This document shows positions 18,400-27,037 of a DNA stretch of 59,905 nt, in pieces. Made by a program: the position numbers and the translations under genes. Every line of letters starts with the position of its first letter. Positions within the stretch are counted from its first letter, which is position 1. Origin of the DNA: Xenorhabdus kozodoii (lineage in GTDB: Bacteria; Pseudomonadota; Gammaproteobacteria; Enterobacterales; Enterobacteriaceae); NCBI RefSeq assembly GCF_002632875.1, contig NZ_NJCX01000022.1, positions 20,448-80,352 on the forward strand. Reading direction: 5' to 3'. Below the pieces are notes generated by a model. It did not search any database and was not told the DNA's origin. It saw nothing but the letters and a program-made list of their open reading frames with translations.

Positions 18400-18417
18400 A
18401 GTTCCTCTCACTCAAAT

Positions 18418-18469
18418 TGTCTTAATAAATTGTTTTAACAAATTGTTTTAACAAATTGTCTTAAACAGG
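18418..18469. repeat. Four tandem 13-bp units at the hpaF 3' end
   Basis: Four head-to-tail copies of a 13-base unit of form tgttttaacaaat (18418-18430, 18431-18443, 18444-18456, 18457-18469). The two central copies are identical and the outer two have a few changes. The array covers the hpaF stop codon and most of the spacer to the dehydrogenase. As 13 is not a multiple of 3, gain or loss of a unit would change the hpaF C-terminus. Confidence 0.8.
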
Positions 18470-18837
18470 TCATGGACGTTATTGGATTTATAATTCAGCA
18501 CAGGATCAAGCTCTTCCAGAGTGAAAGATAGCCCAAGATAACGCTGTGCCATCAATTCACTGAAATGGGCCTCGACTAAGCTAAACAACATTTCTCCGAC
18601 TTTTTGCCGATCTTCAAGCCGGCGTCCGGCACCTATTTTCAGGGTCATGTGAACAAAGGCGTAATCTTGCTGACCATCTGCCATTTGCCAGGTATCCAAC
18701 CAGATGGCACGGCTGCGGATACCGCCCAGCGGAAAAATACCCGTATCTGCCAGCGCCTGGTTCACTTTGGCAAATAATTCCGGCAACCTGGCCTCTTCAC
18801 GGATATTTTCAGTACATTCAGCGTAAAAATGTGGCAC
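18448..18837 (-). CDS. hpaF: 5-carboxymethyl-2-hydroxymuconate delta-isomerase
   Basis: Tautomerase-superfamily isomerase that acts after HpaE in the homoprotocatechuate pathway. A GTG at 18837, 7 bases after an AGGAG site, gives 129 residues beginning MPHFYAECTENI with the catalytic Pro1-type N-terminus after Met removal; E. coli HpaF (126 residues) starts the same way. The frame extends further upstream, but Pro next to the initiator is needed for catalysis, which supports the GTG. The segments FPLGGIRSRAIWLDTW and DYAFVHMTLKIGAGR are strongly conserved. The start overlaps the last 20 bases of hpaD. The last few residues are encoded in a 13-bp tandem repeat. Confidence 0.93.
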   Translation of the reverse strand: MPHFYAECTENIREEARLPELFAKVNQALADTGIFPLGGIRSRAIWLDTWQMADGQQDYAFVHMTLKIGAGRRLEDRQKVGEMLFSLVEAHFSELMAQRYLGLSFTLEELDPVLNYKSNNVHDLFKTIC

Positions 18838-19729
18838 AGTTTTCTCCTGTCGCATCAGTTTTATTTTGATTAACCCTATCATCCGGTAGCGGAAAAACTG
18901 CGTTAACCTGCCCTGTTCCTGAGCTGGCGAACAATTCCGTCAAAAATTCCACCTTGCCGTCATACTTGTCCCATCCGAGTAGTCCCAGCAGCATGACGGT
19001 ATCATGCATGTTACCCTCACCCCGACAATATTGTGCATATTCCGGCAGCATCTTGCAGAACTCCTTGAACTTGCCTGTTTTCCAAAGTTGCACAACGCGG
19101 TGATCCATCTGCTCATCGAACTCACGGGTATAACTGTTCATGCCTTCTTCAGCGCGTTGATCCTCAATGAAACTGTGTGACAGCGAACCGCTTGCCAGCA
19201 CCGCAACCGTACCATCGTATTTCGCAATTGCCCGTAAAATAGCTTCTCCCAGCTTGCGGCTATCTTCAAACGCATGGACAGTACAAAAGGCAGAAATTGA
19301 AATCACCTTGAAACGGCGGTCACTGTTCATATAACGCATCGGCACCAGCGTGCCATATTCCAGTTTCAGGCTTGGGATCTCGTGTGACTGAGCACGGACA
19401 CCCATTTGGCGGGCTTCTTGTGCAATCATTCGGCCGAGTTCAGGGTTACCCTCATATTCATAGGTCATATCGCGGATAAAATGGGGTAGCTCGTTACTCG
19501 TATAGATACCGGAAAAATGGTCGGAACAGTTAATATGATAGGCGCTGTTAACCAGCCAATGTGTATCGAAGACAATAATCGTATCGACCCCCATCTCACG
19601 ACAGCGTCGGCTGATCTCTTTGTGTCCATCAATAGCGGCTTGTCGGCAACCGTGATGCTTGCCTGGCAATTCAGACAGGTACATAGAAGGTACATGTGTA
19701 ATTTTCGCTGCTAACGCTAACTTTCCCAT
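18818..19729 (-). CDS. hpaD: 3,4-dihydroxyphenylacetate 2,3-dioxygenase
   Basis: Extradiol ring-cleavage dioxygenase (class III, LigB-like) that opens homoprotocatechuate between C2 and C3 to 5-carboxymethyl-2-hydroxymuconate semialdehyde, using Fe(II) or Mn(II). The N-terminus MGKLALAAKITHVPSMYLSE with its metal-ligand His, the THW of FDTHWLV and GTLVPMRYM match E. coli HpaD (283 residues) closely. This protein has 303 residues: after the usual terminal segment VNAVFPLP it runs on for about 20 hydrophilic residues into the hpaF start, as if the normal stop had been lost by a small mutation. The core is intact, so activity is expected. Confidence 0.94.
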   Translation of the reverse strand: MGKLALAAKITHVPSMYLSELPGKHHGCRQAAIDGHKEISRRCREMGVDTIIVFDTHWLVNSAYHINCSDHFSGIYTSNELPHFIRDMTYEYEGNPELGRMIAQEARQMGVRAQSHEIPSLKLEYGTLVPMRYMNSDRRFKVISISAFCTVHAFEDSRKLGEAILRAIAKYDGTVAVLASGSLSHSFIEDQRAEEGMNSYTREFDEQMDHRVVQLWKTGKFKEFCKMLPEYAQYCRGEGNMHDTVMLLGLLGWDKYDGKVEFLTELFASSGTGQVNAVFPLPDDRVNQNKTDATGENCATFLR

Positions 19730-19825
19730 AACTCCTCACTTGGTATCAGGATGGCAATCTAGGGTTAACGCTGAGATTGATGACATTCCTTAATTGCGCA
19801 AACTGTATTATTCAAACCCTATTAT

Positions 19826-21292
19826 TCAAACACCCCAACGAGGAATAGGATGCTCTCCCATTGAGATACAAACGTTCTTCACTTCGGCAAACACGTCAAA
19901 ACTGTATTCCCCACCTTCACGCCCCACACCGGAGGCCTTTATGCCGCCAAATGGCTGACGCAAGTCACGAACATTCTGGGAATTGACAAACACCATGCCT
20001 GCCTCAATGCCCCGTGCCAGCCGCAACACTTTGCTGACATCTTGTGTCCAGATATAGGAAGCAAGGCCATATTCCACATCGTTAGCCATGCGCAGACCGT
20101 CCTCTTCTGTCTTGAATGGCAGCAGGCAAGCGACAGGGCCGAAGATCTCTTCTTGTGCCACGCGCATGGCGTTATCGACATCCGCCAATACCGTGGGACG
20201 CAAAAAGTGGCCATTTTTCAGATGAGCAGGTAAATCGGCCGGTTTATCGGGACCGCCGGCCAGCAGTGTGGCGCCTTCTTCAATCCCCAAACGGATATAA
20301 TTGGAGACTTTTGCCCAGTGTTGCTGGCTGATTAGGCTACCAACCTGGGTTTGCGGATCTTGGGGATCGCCGACCCGCAGCCGATTGGCGCGTTCAGCAA
20401 AGCGTTTAACAAATTCGGGGTAGATGCTTTCTTGAATGAAAATACGGGAACCTGCCGTACAGCGTTCGCCATTGAGGGAGAAAATGGTGAACAGGGCGGC
20501 ATCCAGTGCGCGTTCAATATCAGCATCTTCAAAGATGAGAACCGGCGATTTTCCGCCTAACTCCATGGAATATTTTTTCAGTCCGTCATTTTGCATGATC
20601 AGGCGGCCTGTTGCGGTTCCGCCAGTGAAAGAGACGGCGCGCACATCAGGATGTTTTACCAGTGCATCGCCTGCGGTGTTGCCGTAGCCCTGTACCACAT
20701 TCAGCACCCCAGCCGGAATTCCGGCTTCCAGTGCCAGTTCGCCCAGACGATTGGCCGTCAGCGGGGACAGTTCGGACATTTTCAAAACCGCCGTATTTCC
20801 CAACGCCAGACAAGGCGCAACTTTCCACGTCGCGGTCATAAAAGGCACGTTCCACGGCGAAATCAGTGCGCAAACCCCCACCGGCTGGATCAAGGTATAG
20901 TTGAGCATCTTGTCATCAACGGGATAGGTACGCCCATTCATCTGCTGGCAAATTTCAGCAAAGAAATTGAAATTTTGGGAAGCCCGTGGGATCAAAACAT
21001 GTTGTGTCTGGTGAATGGGAAGACCGGTATCCTTGGTTTCCAGCGCTGAAATATCGGGGACATTTTGGTCGATTAATTCACCCAAACGGCGCATTAAACG
21101 AGCACGTTCTTGCATTGGGGTATTGGCCCATTTGGGGAAGGCTGCTTTGGCCGCCTCAACAGCCTGGGCTATCTCTTCCTGCCCACCTGATGCAACTTCA
21201 GCCAACACCTCGCCCGTTGCAGGATTGGTTGTTTCAAAATAGGTTTTGCTGCCGACATTCTTGCCGTTGATCCAATGATTAATCATGGTCAT
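19826..21292 (-). CDS. hpaE: 5-carboxymethyl-2-hydroxymuconate semialdehyde dehydrogenase
   Basis: NAD-dependent aldehyde dehydrogenase that oxidises the ring-cleavage aldehyde to 5-carboxymethyl-2-hydroxymuconate. The protein has 488 residues, same as the E. coli enzyme. It shows PWNVPFMTATWK, the Glu of MELGGKSPV and the catalytic Cys in GERCTAGSR. The ATG at 21292 overlaps the hpaG2 stop by four bases (ATGA) and has a GGAG site; an internal ATG two codons later is possible. Between hpaE and hpaD is a 96-base gap. Confidence 0.95.
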   Translation of the reverse strand: MTMINHWINGKNVGSKTYFETTNPATGEVLAEVASGGQEEIAQAVEAAKAAFPKWANTPMQERARLMRRLGELIDQNVPDISALETKDTGLPIHQTQHVLIPRASQNFNFFAEICQQMNGRTYPVDDKMLNYTLIQPVGVCALISPWNVPFMTATWKVAPCLALGNTAVLKMSELSPLTANRLGELALEAGIPAGVLNVVQGYGNTAGDALVKHPDVRAVSFTGGTATGRLIMQNDGLKKYSMELGGKSPVLIFEDADIERALDAALFTIFSLNGERCTAGSRIFIQESIYPEFVKRFAERANRLRVGDPQDPQTQVGSLISQQHWAKVSNYIRLGIEEGATLLAGGPDKPADLPAHLKNGHFLRPTVLADVDNAMRVAQEEIFGPVACLLPFKTEEDGLRMANDVEYGLASYIWTQDVSKVLRLARGIEAGMVFVNSQNVRDLRQPFGGIKASGVGREGGEYSFDVFAEVKNVCISMGEHPIPRWGV

Positions 21293-22053
21293 GACAAACT
21301 CTCCTCATATTCTTGCTGGCTGACAATGCGATTGACCAAACGCCCAACACCTTCGACTTCCACGATGACTTCATCCCCCGCAACAACATTGGACAACCCT
21401 TTGGGCGTCCCAGTGGCGATCATGTCTCCAGGTTGCAATGTCATAAAATCGCTGAGGTAGGTGATTAAAAAAGGAATGTCGAAGATCAAATCGGCGGTTG
21501 TACCTTGTTGACGGAGTTCACCGTTCACCCAGGTTTTCAACGTCAGATTATGCGGATCAGCGATCGCTTGTTTATCGATGATCCACGGGCCGATTGGTGT
21601 GAGCGTATCGCGGCTTTTTACCCGCAGGTTAGGGCGATAGTAATTTTCCAGATAATCACGAATGGCGTAATCGTTACAAACGGTATAACCCGCAACATAA
21701 TTCATGGCCTCTTTTCTGGAAACCTGATAAGCAGGTTTACCCATCACGACAACCAATTCGGCTTCATAGTGCATATATTCCACATTATCAGGGCGGACAG
21801 AAACCTGACGATGCCCGGTTAAGCTATTGGCGGCCTTGATAAAGACCAGGGGTTCTTCTGGGGGCTTGAATTCCAGCTCTGTTGCGTGATCGGCATAATT
21901 TAGCCCTAACGCAAACAGTGTGCCGCTGGCGGGGGGAAGCCATATAACGTCTGTACCGCTTACGCTATTTCCATCTGGCAAGAGAATATTTTCCCTTTCA
22001 TCAACGGTAACATCGAGATCCTGACCCTGATAATGAACCTTGGCGTATCTCAT
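21289..22053 (-). CDS. hpaG2: HpaG2: 5-oxopent-3-ene-1,2,5-tricarboxylate decarboxylase subunit
   Basis: Fumarylacetoacetate-hydrolase fold protein that corresponds to the C-terminal half of E. coli HpaG (bifunctional isomerase/decarboxylase, 429 residues). The protein has 254 residues; markers are LFALGLNYADHATELEFK, MHYEAELVVVMGK (acidic metal ligands) and IATGTPKGLSNVV. It overlaps hpaG1 by ATGA and hpaE by ATGA, so the three are translationally coupled. In E. coli the two halves are one polypeptide; here they are two genes, an arrangement also known from other bacteria. Which half carries which activity follows the described HpaG1/HpaG2 naming and was not tested. Confidence 0.9.
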   Translation of the reverse strand: MRYAKVHYQGQDLDVTVDERENILLPDGNSVSGTDVIWLPPASGTLFALGLNYADHATELEFKPPEEPLVFIKAANSLTGHRQVSVRPDNVEYMHYEAELVVVMGKPAYQVSRKEAMNYVAGYTVCNDYAIRDYLENYYRPNLRVKSRDTLTPIGPWIIDKQAIADPHNLTLKTWVNGELRQQGTTADLIFDIPFLITYLSDFMTLQPGDMIATGTPKGLSNVVAGDEVIVEVEGVGRLVNRIVSQQEYEESLS

Positions 22054-22682
22054 GCCTGACCTCCTGCCAATCCGACCCTATTTTCCAAATCAGGGAAGCC
22101 CTTGGCCTTGACGGTGACTTTATCGGCAGGGTGGAGGGTAACGCGTTGGTGGGGCGTTCCCAATAGAATGGCATCCCCCTCTTTTAAGGTGGCGAATTCG
22201 CTTAATGCTGACAATAATTCTGTTGCTGAACGGACGAGATCTTGGGTAGACCAGCAATCAACCTCCTGTCCGTTGATTTCGGTCACAATATCGAGTGATT
22301 TTACGGCGTTAGTCTTGATCATTTGACCTATCGGACAAAAACCATCCCGACATTTTGCTTTAATGGCCGGACGGTAAAACGACGCCTCAGGTAAGCTAAC
22401 TTCGTTTGCCAATGCATAGCCGGCAATATATTGCTCGGCATCCTGAACTGAAACTTTGCGTGCTGTTTTTCCAATCAACAGTGCCAGCGTGGCACCGCTT
22501 TGTACCGTTTCCCCGACAGGATAAGGAATAACATCCCCTGAATGAATCAAAGTATTGCGGGGTTTGATAAACCAAATTGGTGTTTTAGGGGGTTTTTTAT
22601 AAGGTGCTTCGTTAAATGCCTCATGCCAGAAATTGATCTGGCTACGATGGTTGAGGGCAACGGCAAAGACAGTGCCTTTCAT
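22050..22682 (-). CDS. hpaG1: HpaG1: 2-hydroxyhepta-2,4-diene-1,7-dioate isomerase subunit
   Basis: Corresponds to the N-terminal half of E. coli HpaG. The ATG at 22682, 6 bases after an AGGAG site, gives 210 residues starting MKGTVFAVALNHRSQI, as in E. coli. Markers are WFIKPRNT, AIKAKCRDGFCPIG and LLGTPHQRV. First gene of the catabolic operon, facing hpaR across a 386-base control region. It overlaps hpaG2 by four bases. Confidence 0.9.
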   Translation of the reverse strand: MKGTVFAVALNHRSQINFWHEAFNEAPYKKPPKTPIWFIKPRNTLIHSGDVIPYPVGETVQSGATLALLIGKTARKVSVQDAEQYIAGYALANEVSLPEASFYRPAIKAKCRDGFCPIGQMIKTNAVKSLDIVTEINGQEVDCWSTQDLVRSATELLSALSEFATLKEGDAILLGTPHQRVTLHPADKVTVKAKGFPDLENRVGLAGGQA

Positions 22683-22688
22683 AGACAA

Positions 22689-23068
22689 CTCCTTGAAACC
22701 TGAATGACGTGTTGCAAGATGACTTGTTAATATATTAATAAGTCATGCGTGGATAATCTTCAACATGTTAAAGAAATTGTTAATTTTAATTGTGATCTAT
22801 GTAACAACACTTTGTTGATGATCTTTTTACCACATAAAGATCAGGTTGTTATATTTTTAACCAAGGTCATTTGGGATTGGATTTAACTTTTTGTTAACTT
22901 TGTGGAGAAGGGATGGTTTTATTTATTTGTTAATGTTGAAGTCTTTCCCCTTTGTGGATGATTTTGAGCGTGTTAGTCTTTTTGGTGTTCATGTTGTCTA
23001 TAATAAATAGCGTGAGCGTTAAACTTATAGAGAATGACTAGCGATTAACTAAAGAGTCACTTTTACTT
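22689..23068. promoter_or_regulatory. hpaR-hpaG1 divergent control region
   Basis: About 380 AT-rich bases between the divergent hpaG1 and hpaR genes. It has an inverted repeat tgatcttt/aaagatca (22819-22826 with 22836-22843, 9-base spacer), a candidate operator for the MarR-type repressor HpaR, and a TGTGA-N6-TAACA string at 22791-22806 that resembles a weak CRP site. In E. coli W this promoter is repressed by HpaR and needs CRP. The sites here are by-eye matches. Confidence 0.45.
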
Positions 23069-23512
23069 ATGCATGAATCCTTGACAATTGCATTGCTTCA
23101 AGCGAGAGAAACTGCGATGGGTTTTTTTCGCCCTATTTTGAAGAGCTATAATTTAACTGAGCAGCAATGGCGTATTATTCGTGTACTTGCGAGTAGCCGC
23201 TCTATTGATTTTCACGATTTAGCTTGTCTCACTTGTATATTACGTCCAAGCCTAACCGGCATTTTGACACGTATGGAGCGTGACGGACTTATCTTCCGCC
23301 TTAAACCTATGAATGATCAGCGTAAGCTGTATGTTTCTTTGACTCCGGCTGGCCAGGAACTCTATGAGCAAGCAAGAGGGCAGATTGCAGAGGGTTATAT
23401 GGCGATTGAAAATGCCTTTTCCCCCGAAAAATTGGGCCAACTTTTAGGGTTATTGGATGAATTTATTGCTATCGGCAATCCCTCTCAACAAAATTTGGAC
23501 GAAGAACGCTAA
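23069..23512 (+). CDS. hpaR: MarR-family repressor of homoprotocatechuate catabolism
   Basis: Winged-helix repressor of the hpaG operon that is released by pathway aromatics. The protein has 147 residues (family 145-150); N-terminal SLTIALLQARE, a MarR helix-turn-helix with CLTCILRPSLTGILTRMERDGL split over residues 54-75, and the wing RKLYVSLTPAG are typical of HpaR. It is divergent from hpaG1 as in E. coli W and is followed by a terminator at 23592-23653. Confidence 0.92.
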   Translation: MHESLTIALLQARETAMGFFRPILKSYNLTEQQWRIIRVLASSRSIDFHDLACLTCILRPSLTGILTRMERDGLIFRLKPMNDQRKLYVSLTPAGQELYEQARGQIAEGYMAIENAFSPEKLGQLLGLLDEFIAIGNPSQQNLDEER

Positions 23513-23591
23513 CTATAGATTGAATGTTTATTAATGTATTAATTAGTTAATTCACCAGGAAATCAAACCGAGTATCAAGTAAAGTAAAAAG

Positions 23592-23653
23592 GCCGCCGTA
23601 ATGAATTGCATAAGGGTAATAATGCAGTATATTGCGGCGGCTTTTCTGTTTTT
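23592..23653 (+). terminator. Terminator of hpaR
   Basis: An 11-base GC-rich stem (23592-23602 with 23631-23641, one wobble pair) with a long loop, followed by CTTTTCTGTTTTTT. It lies 79 bases after the hpaR stop. Confidence 0.75.
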
Positions 23654-24007
23654 TATCAGAAATATTAGAGAGAATAGTTTAAGAATACAGGTAAGTTTTT
23701 AGTAGAAAAATTGAAGTATTTCCCGTCACCATGACAGATGATTTTTTACCCCGTGCATCTATCCAACTCTTTATAATCCGTAATTGATCAATACCCAAAA
23801 TGCAGTTCCTGTTATTTTAATGAACAAACCTTGATTAAATAGCGCGCTGTTTAATCCGTGGTGAAACGGACAAATAGCACAAAACAGCAGAGCTATGGTG
23901 GATACTCTCAAGTAAGATTGGCTTTCTAAGCAGTGGATTATCAATAAAAATCTGGTCGACAAAGTGGCAGTTCCTCATCCAGCGATAACCGATGTAAGGA
24001 AGCTAAT
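23654..24007. other. Intergenic region with a possible transposase relic
   Basis: Between the hpaR terminator and the dehydrogenase gene. On the minus strand a short open stretch (about 23830-23975) translates to a peptide containing DQIFIDNPLLRKP and a following hydrophobic helix, in the style of the C-terminal part of IS1634-like transposases; no complete frame remains. The identification is weak. Confidence 0.3.
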
Positions 24008-24775
24008 ATGATATTCAATGAAGTTAACGAATCGAGTGTTTTGAAAGATAAACGTGTTGTGGTAACAGGCGGAGGACGTGATTTTGGGCAAGCGGTTTCG
24101 GTCTGGTTAGCACGGGAAGGCGCCCATGTTGACCTCTGTGCCCGCCAATTAGCCAGTGCAGAAGCAACATGTGAGCTTATTCGCCGTGAAGGTGGCATAG
24201 CCAGAGGTTATCAATGTGATATGAGTGATGCCCAATCCGTTAGCCATTTTGCCGCCCAATTACTGCAAGACAACCTGCCTATCGATATCCTGATCTTAAG
24301 CGCTGCCCAATGGCTGGAAGGGCATTTGGGGGAAGGTGACAGTGATGCCGATATCGTCAGTACGGTGAATTCAGGTATAACGGGTTCTATCCTGTTGACC
24401 AAAGCATTATTGCCGAGTTTGCGCCGATCACCAGGTGCCGATATTGTTGCTATGGTCTCGGTTTGTGGTATTCCTCAATTTACCGAATCTGTCGCTCATC
24501 CGGCATTCTTCGCCGCCAAACATGCCATGAGTGGCTTTAGCCAGAATTTAGCCCACCACTTAAGTAAAGAAAATATTCGCGTAACTGGGCTTTATCCCCC
24601 TGATTTTGAGCTTAATGGTTTTGATGAGGTTCTGGATAATCAGAAAAAAATGGGCGAGCAAATGCTTAATGGCCGGTCAGTATGGGAAACCCTCCGGTTT
24701 GTCATCACGCAACCCCGTAGTTGCCATATCAAAGCGATTTATTTCCAGGGACCCACTTTTCAGGATGTTGAATAA
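24008..24775 (+). CDS. SDR-fold protein with altered catalytic residues
   Basis: Protein of 255 residues with the Rossmann fold of short-chain dehydrogenases. The nucleotide motif reads TGGGRDFG (residues 20-27), so the second conserved Gly of TGxxxGxG is Asp. The catalytic Tyr of YxxxK is Phe167 (FFAAK, Lys171 kept); a Ser is at 151. The NAG position is SAA (98-100). These changes suggest weak or no ordinary oxidoreductase activity, or a binding role. It is monocistronic on the plus strand, convergent with the NRPS-like gene and not tied to the hpa operon. Substrate unknown. Confidence 0.8.
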   Translation: MIFNEVNESSVLKDKRVVVTGGGRDFGQAVSVWLAREGAHVDLCARQLASAEATCELIRREGGIARGYQCDMSDAQSVSHFAAQLLQDNLPIDILILSAAQWLEGHLGEGDSDADIVSTVNSGITGSILLTKALLPSLRRSPGADIVAMVSVCGIPQFTESVAHPAFFAAKHAMSGFSQNLAHHLSKENIRVTGLYPPDFELNGFDEVLDNQKKMGEQMLNGRSVWETLRFVITQPRSCHIKAIYFQGPTFQDVE

Positions 24776-24824
24776 ATCGAAGTAAATAAACAGTGGTCAT
24801 GTACCGTTTGATGCGGTAATAATT

Positions 24825-24865
24825 TGGCGTGACTTGTCTGCCTGCTTAGCATAATCGTCACGCCA
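24825..24865. terminator. Candidate shared terminator hairpin
   Basis: Perfect 9-base arms (24825-24833 with 24857-24865) around a 23-base loop in the gap between two convergent genes. Only short T stretches follow on either strand, so function as a terminator is probable from position rather than from a classical T-run. Confidence 0.4.
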
Positions 24866-24885
24866 TTGTTTACCCGATTGTTAAT

Positions 24886-26559
24886 TTAACTTGCTTCTTT
24901 CAATGAATCGTAGTGATTGATACCCAAATATTCCAGCTCCCCATTTGGCAACCAGCGTACCTGCTCGCCAGTAGGGTAGAGCCATTTATGATGGGTAGAT
25001 TGGACAAACGGGTTGGCAATAAGCGGGTTTTTTGCCAATACGGATTGCCCCAAATATTTATTGTCCAATTCTGATCCAGATAGATAAAGTTCGCCCTTGA
25101 CTCCCATTGGCACCATGTGTAATCGTTCATTTAGCACATAGGTCTGGATACCTGATATTTCAGCCGCTTGTGATTGCCCGATTGCCTGTTGATAATGTTT
25201 CCGTATTAGATCAATCACCAGAGAGTCGTGTCGTTCTGATCCTGTGTCACCTGATTGTTGTGGACTCCCGTATTCCAGTAATGTCTGTGCCTGATCAGGC
25301 GTTAATAAAGGGAATTGTAATATTGGCGTTTCGGGATAGGTCAGGGCATTCACCAACAATTGCTGGAATTGTTCACCTAACGCTTTAATTTGTTTGGCAT
25401 GGAAAAGGTTGGGATGATAACGGATGCGAAAAGCCCAATGATCCTTTTCCAGATGATATTCCAGTATCCATTCTGTATGGGCTAAATCATTATTGAAACG
25501 ATGGCCATGGGTGACTTCACATCCGTCTAATTCCAGACTGATATCCTTAAAACTGGCTTGATTAATACCCACATTGAGCTTATCTACAACATGGATGGGG
25601 GCAGCCTGAAATAGAGGTAAACTTGAAAAGCGCAGATCCGGTTGAGCCTTCAATGATGCACTATAGTTCAACGTAGCCTGATAGAGAGAATTAAAACTAT
25701 CCGTTTCATTAAAACGAAAGGGAAAAATAACCGCATTAATTTGGGCACCAAGTGAAACAGATGCCCCGCCAGCGATTGCAACGGGATAGATAAAGTGAGC
25801 TTTACCCGTTCCAGTATATTGAGCCACTAATGTTGCCCACAACGTTTTAAACACCAGAAAAGGCTTATTAGGGAGTAAAAAGCGGGAGAGATCCTGCCAA
25901 TCGGCTAATAGCAAGTTGAAACGAAATTCATGGGATAATTCAGGCTCCCCTATCGCTTGTGGAGACAAATAGGGCAATGGGTTGGTGTTAGTCACATCTG
26001 ATAGGCATTTCTCCCAGTATTGTTCGGGGTTATATTGGCCTAATAATTTTAAAAGCTGGCGATCTTGTTCAAATTTCTCTGCTACTTGTTGCAGCGTCAT
26101 GGGGGAATGACGCAGAGGACGTTGGTTGTACAGATCAGACATATTGTGGATAAATTCCTCTATACCCTGGCCATCACCGATAATATGATGCAATACAATC
26201 AATAAATGAAATTGTTGTTTTGCCTCTTTGATTAAACCAAATCGAACTAATGGCCCTTTGATGAGATCAAATGGCTGTAGGGCAAACTGATCCAATTGTT
26301 CTTCATTATTAGAAAGAACGGTGAAATTAATATCATCTGAGCCAAATTTCCAATATAAATCACCCTCTTCTTCTTCAACCCGATATTTAAGTAAAGGATA
26401 AATATTAAGGAATTCCTGTAGTGCCAGTTTTAATCTGTTTTCATCCAAATTGCCCTTAATAATCTGTTCTACAATAATATTGTAGGTGGATGAGTGGGGT
26501 TCGAGAACCCATGATTTCCAAAAGAAATGAATAAATGGAGAAGCCAGAATCTTATCCAT
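24886..26559 (-). CDS. NRPS condensation-domain protein with adenylation-domain scrap
   Basis: Protein of 557 residues. Residues 1 to about 430 form a condensation domain of non-ribosomal peptide synthetases with an intact active-site motif HHIIGDG (124-130). Residues 415-430 (LLTPDQAQTLLEYG) are the usual start of an adenylation domain, but then the frame jumps to A5-A7-like sequence (TYVLNERLHMVPMG..GELYLSG at 473-495; YPTGEQVRWLPNGELEYLG at 528-546) and stops. The ATP and substrate motifs A1-A4 are absent, so about 250 residues have been lost in frame, and no carrier-protein domain follows. Only the condensation half could still work. Xenorhabdus-type genomes are rich in NRPS genes. No other NRPS gene is nearby. 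Confidence 0.85.
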   Translation of the reverse strand: MDKILASPFIHFFWKSWVLEPHSSTYNIIVEQIIKGNLDENRLKLALQEFLNIYPLLKYRVEEEEGDLYWKFGSDDINFTVLSNNEEQLDQFALQPFDLIKGPLVRFGLIKEAKQQFHLLIVLHHIIGDGQGIEEFIHNMSDLYNQRPLRHSPMTLQQVAEKFEQDRQLLKLLGQYNPEQYWEKCLSDVTNTNPLPYLSPQAIGEPELSHEFRFNLLLADWQDLSRFLLPNKPFLVFKTLWATLVAQYTGTGKAHFIYPVAIAGGASVSLGAQINAVIFPFRFNETDSFNSLYQATLNYSASLKAQPDLRFSSLPLFQAAPIHVVDKLNVGINQASFKDISLELDGCEVTHGHRFNNDLAHTEWILEYHLEKDHWAFRIRYHPNLFHAKQIKALGEQFQQLLVNALTYPETPILQFPLLTPDQAQTLLEYGSPQQSGDTGSERHDSLVIDLIRKHYQQAIGQSQAAEISGIQTYVLNERLHMVPMGVKGELYLSGSELDNKYLGQSVLAKNPLIANPFVQSTHHKWLYPTGEQVRWLPNGELEYLGINHYDSLKEAS

Positions 26560-27037
26560 GTGAATACTCCGTTATGATCCTAATTTATATTCAAAATAGC
26601 TTGAAATCTGTTTTTCAAGCATACTCAGTCTGTATTTTGTTAGATGGAAAAAACAGTGAGTCAAATCCATCCCAACAATTAAATTAATAGCGAGTAAATA
26701 ATTAATGATTTAAGAATTCACTTGCTGATATTAAATGTCATTACTATGACATTCTATAAACTAATAATCGCTTGATTATTTTGTTTGGCAAGGAAGGGGC
26801 TTTTTGGTTAGTACATCGACTGATGATAATTTTATTCATTGATGCAGTGATATCATTATTAAGCTATTTGTTTGAAAAGGATACCCGTAGATTGGCGATG
26901 ATTAAAGATTATTTTAAATAAACCTATATCTATAAAATATTAAGAACTGAGATTTTAGTGGTAGTGATTTAATCATCGCGCCGGGCGTGATCAATATGTC
27001 CTACGATCACGCTCTGTGCTTATCGGGTCTATCTGGT
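26560..27037. other. AT-rich intergenic region, no gene seen
   Basis: About 480 bases between the 5' end of the condensation-domain gene and the 3' end of iolR. No frame with family resemblance and no clear terminator was seen. It presumably contains the promoter of the condensation-domain gene. Confidence 0.4.

Noticed and set aside
18411-18411. GTG start for the succinate semialdehyde dehydrogenase
   Set aside because: The GTG lies in the purine-rich ribosome site of the ATG at 18399, which gives the family-like N-terminus.
18418-18469. 13-bp tandem repeats as a CRISPR-like array
   Set aside because: There are no spacers and the units are directly adjacent; simple tandem repeat.
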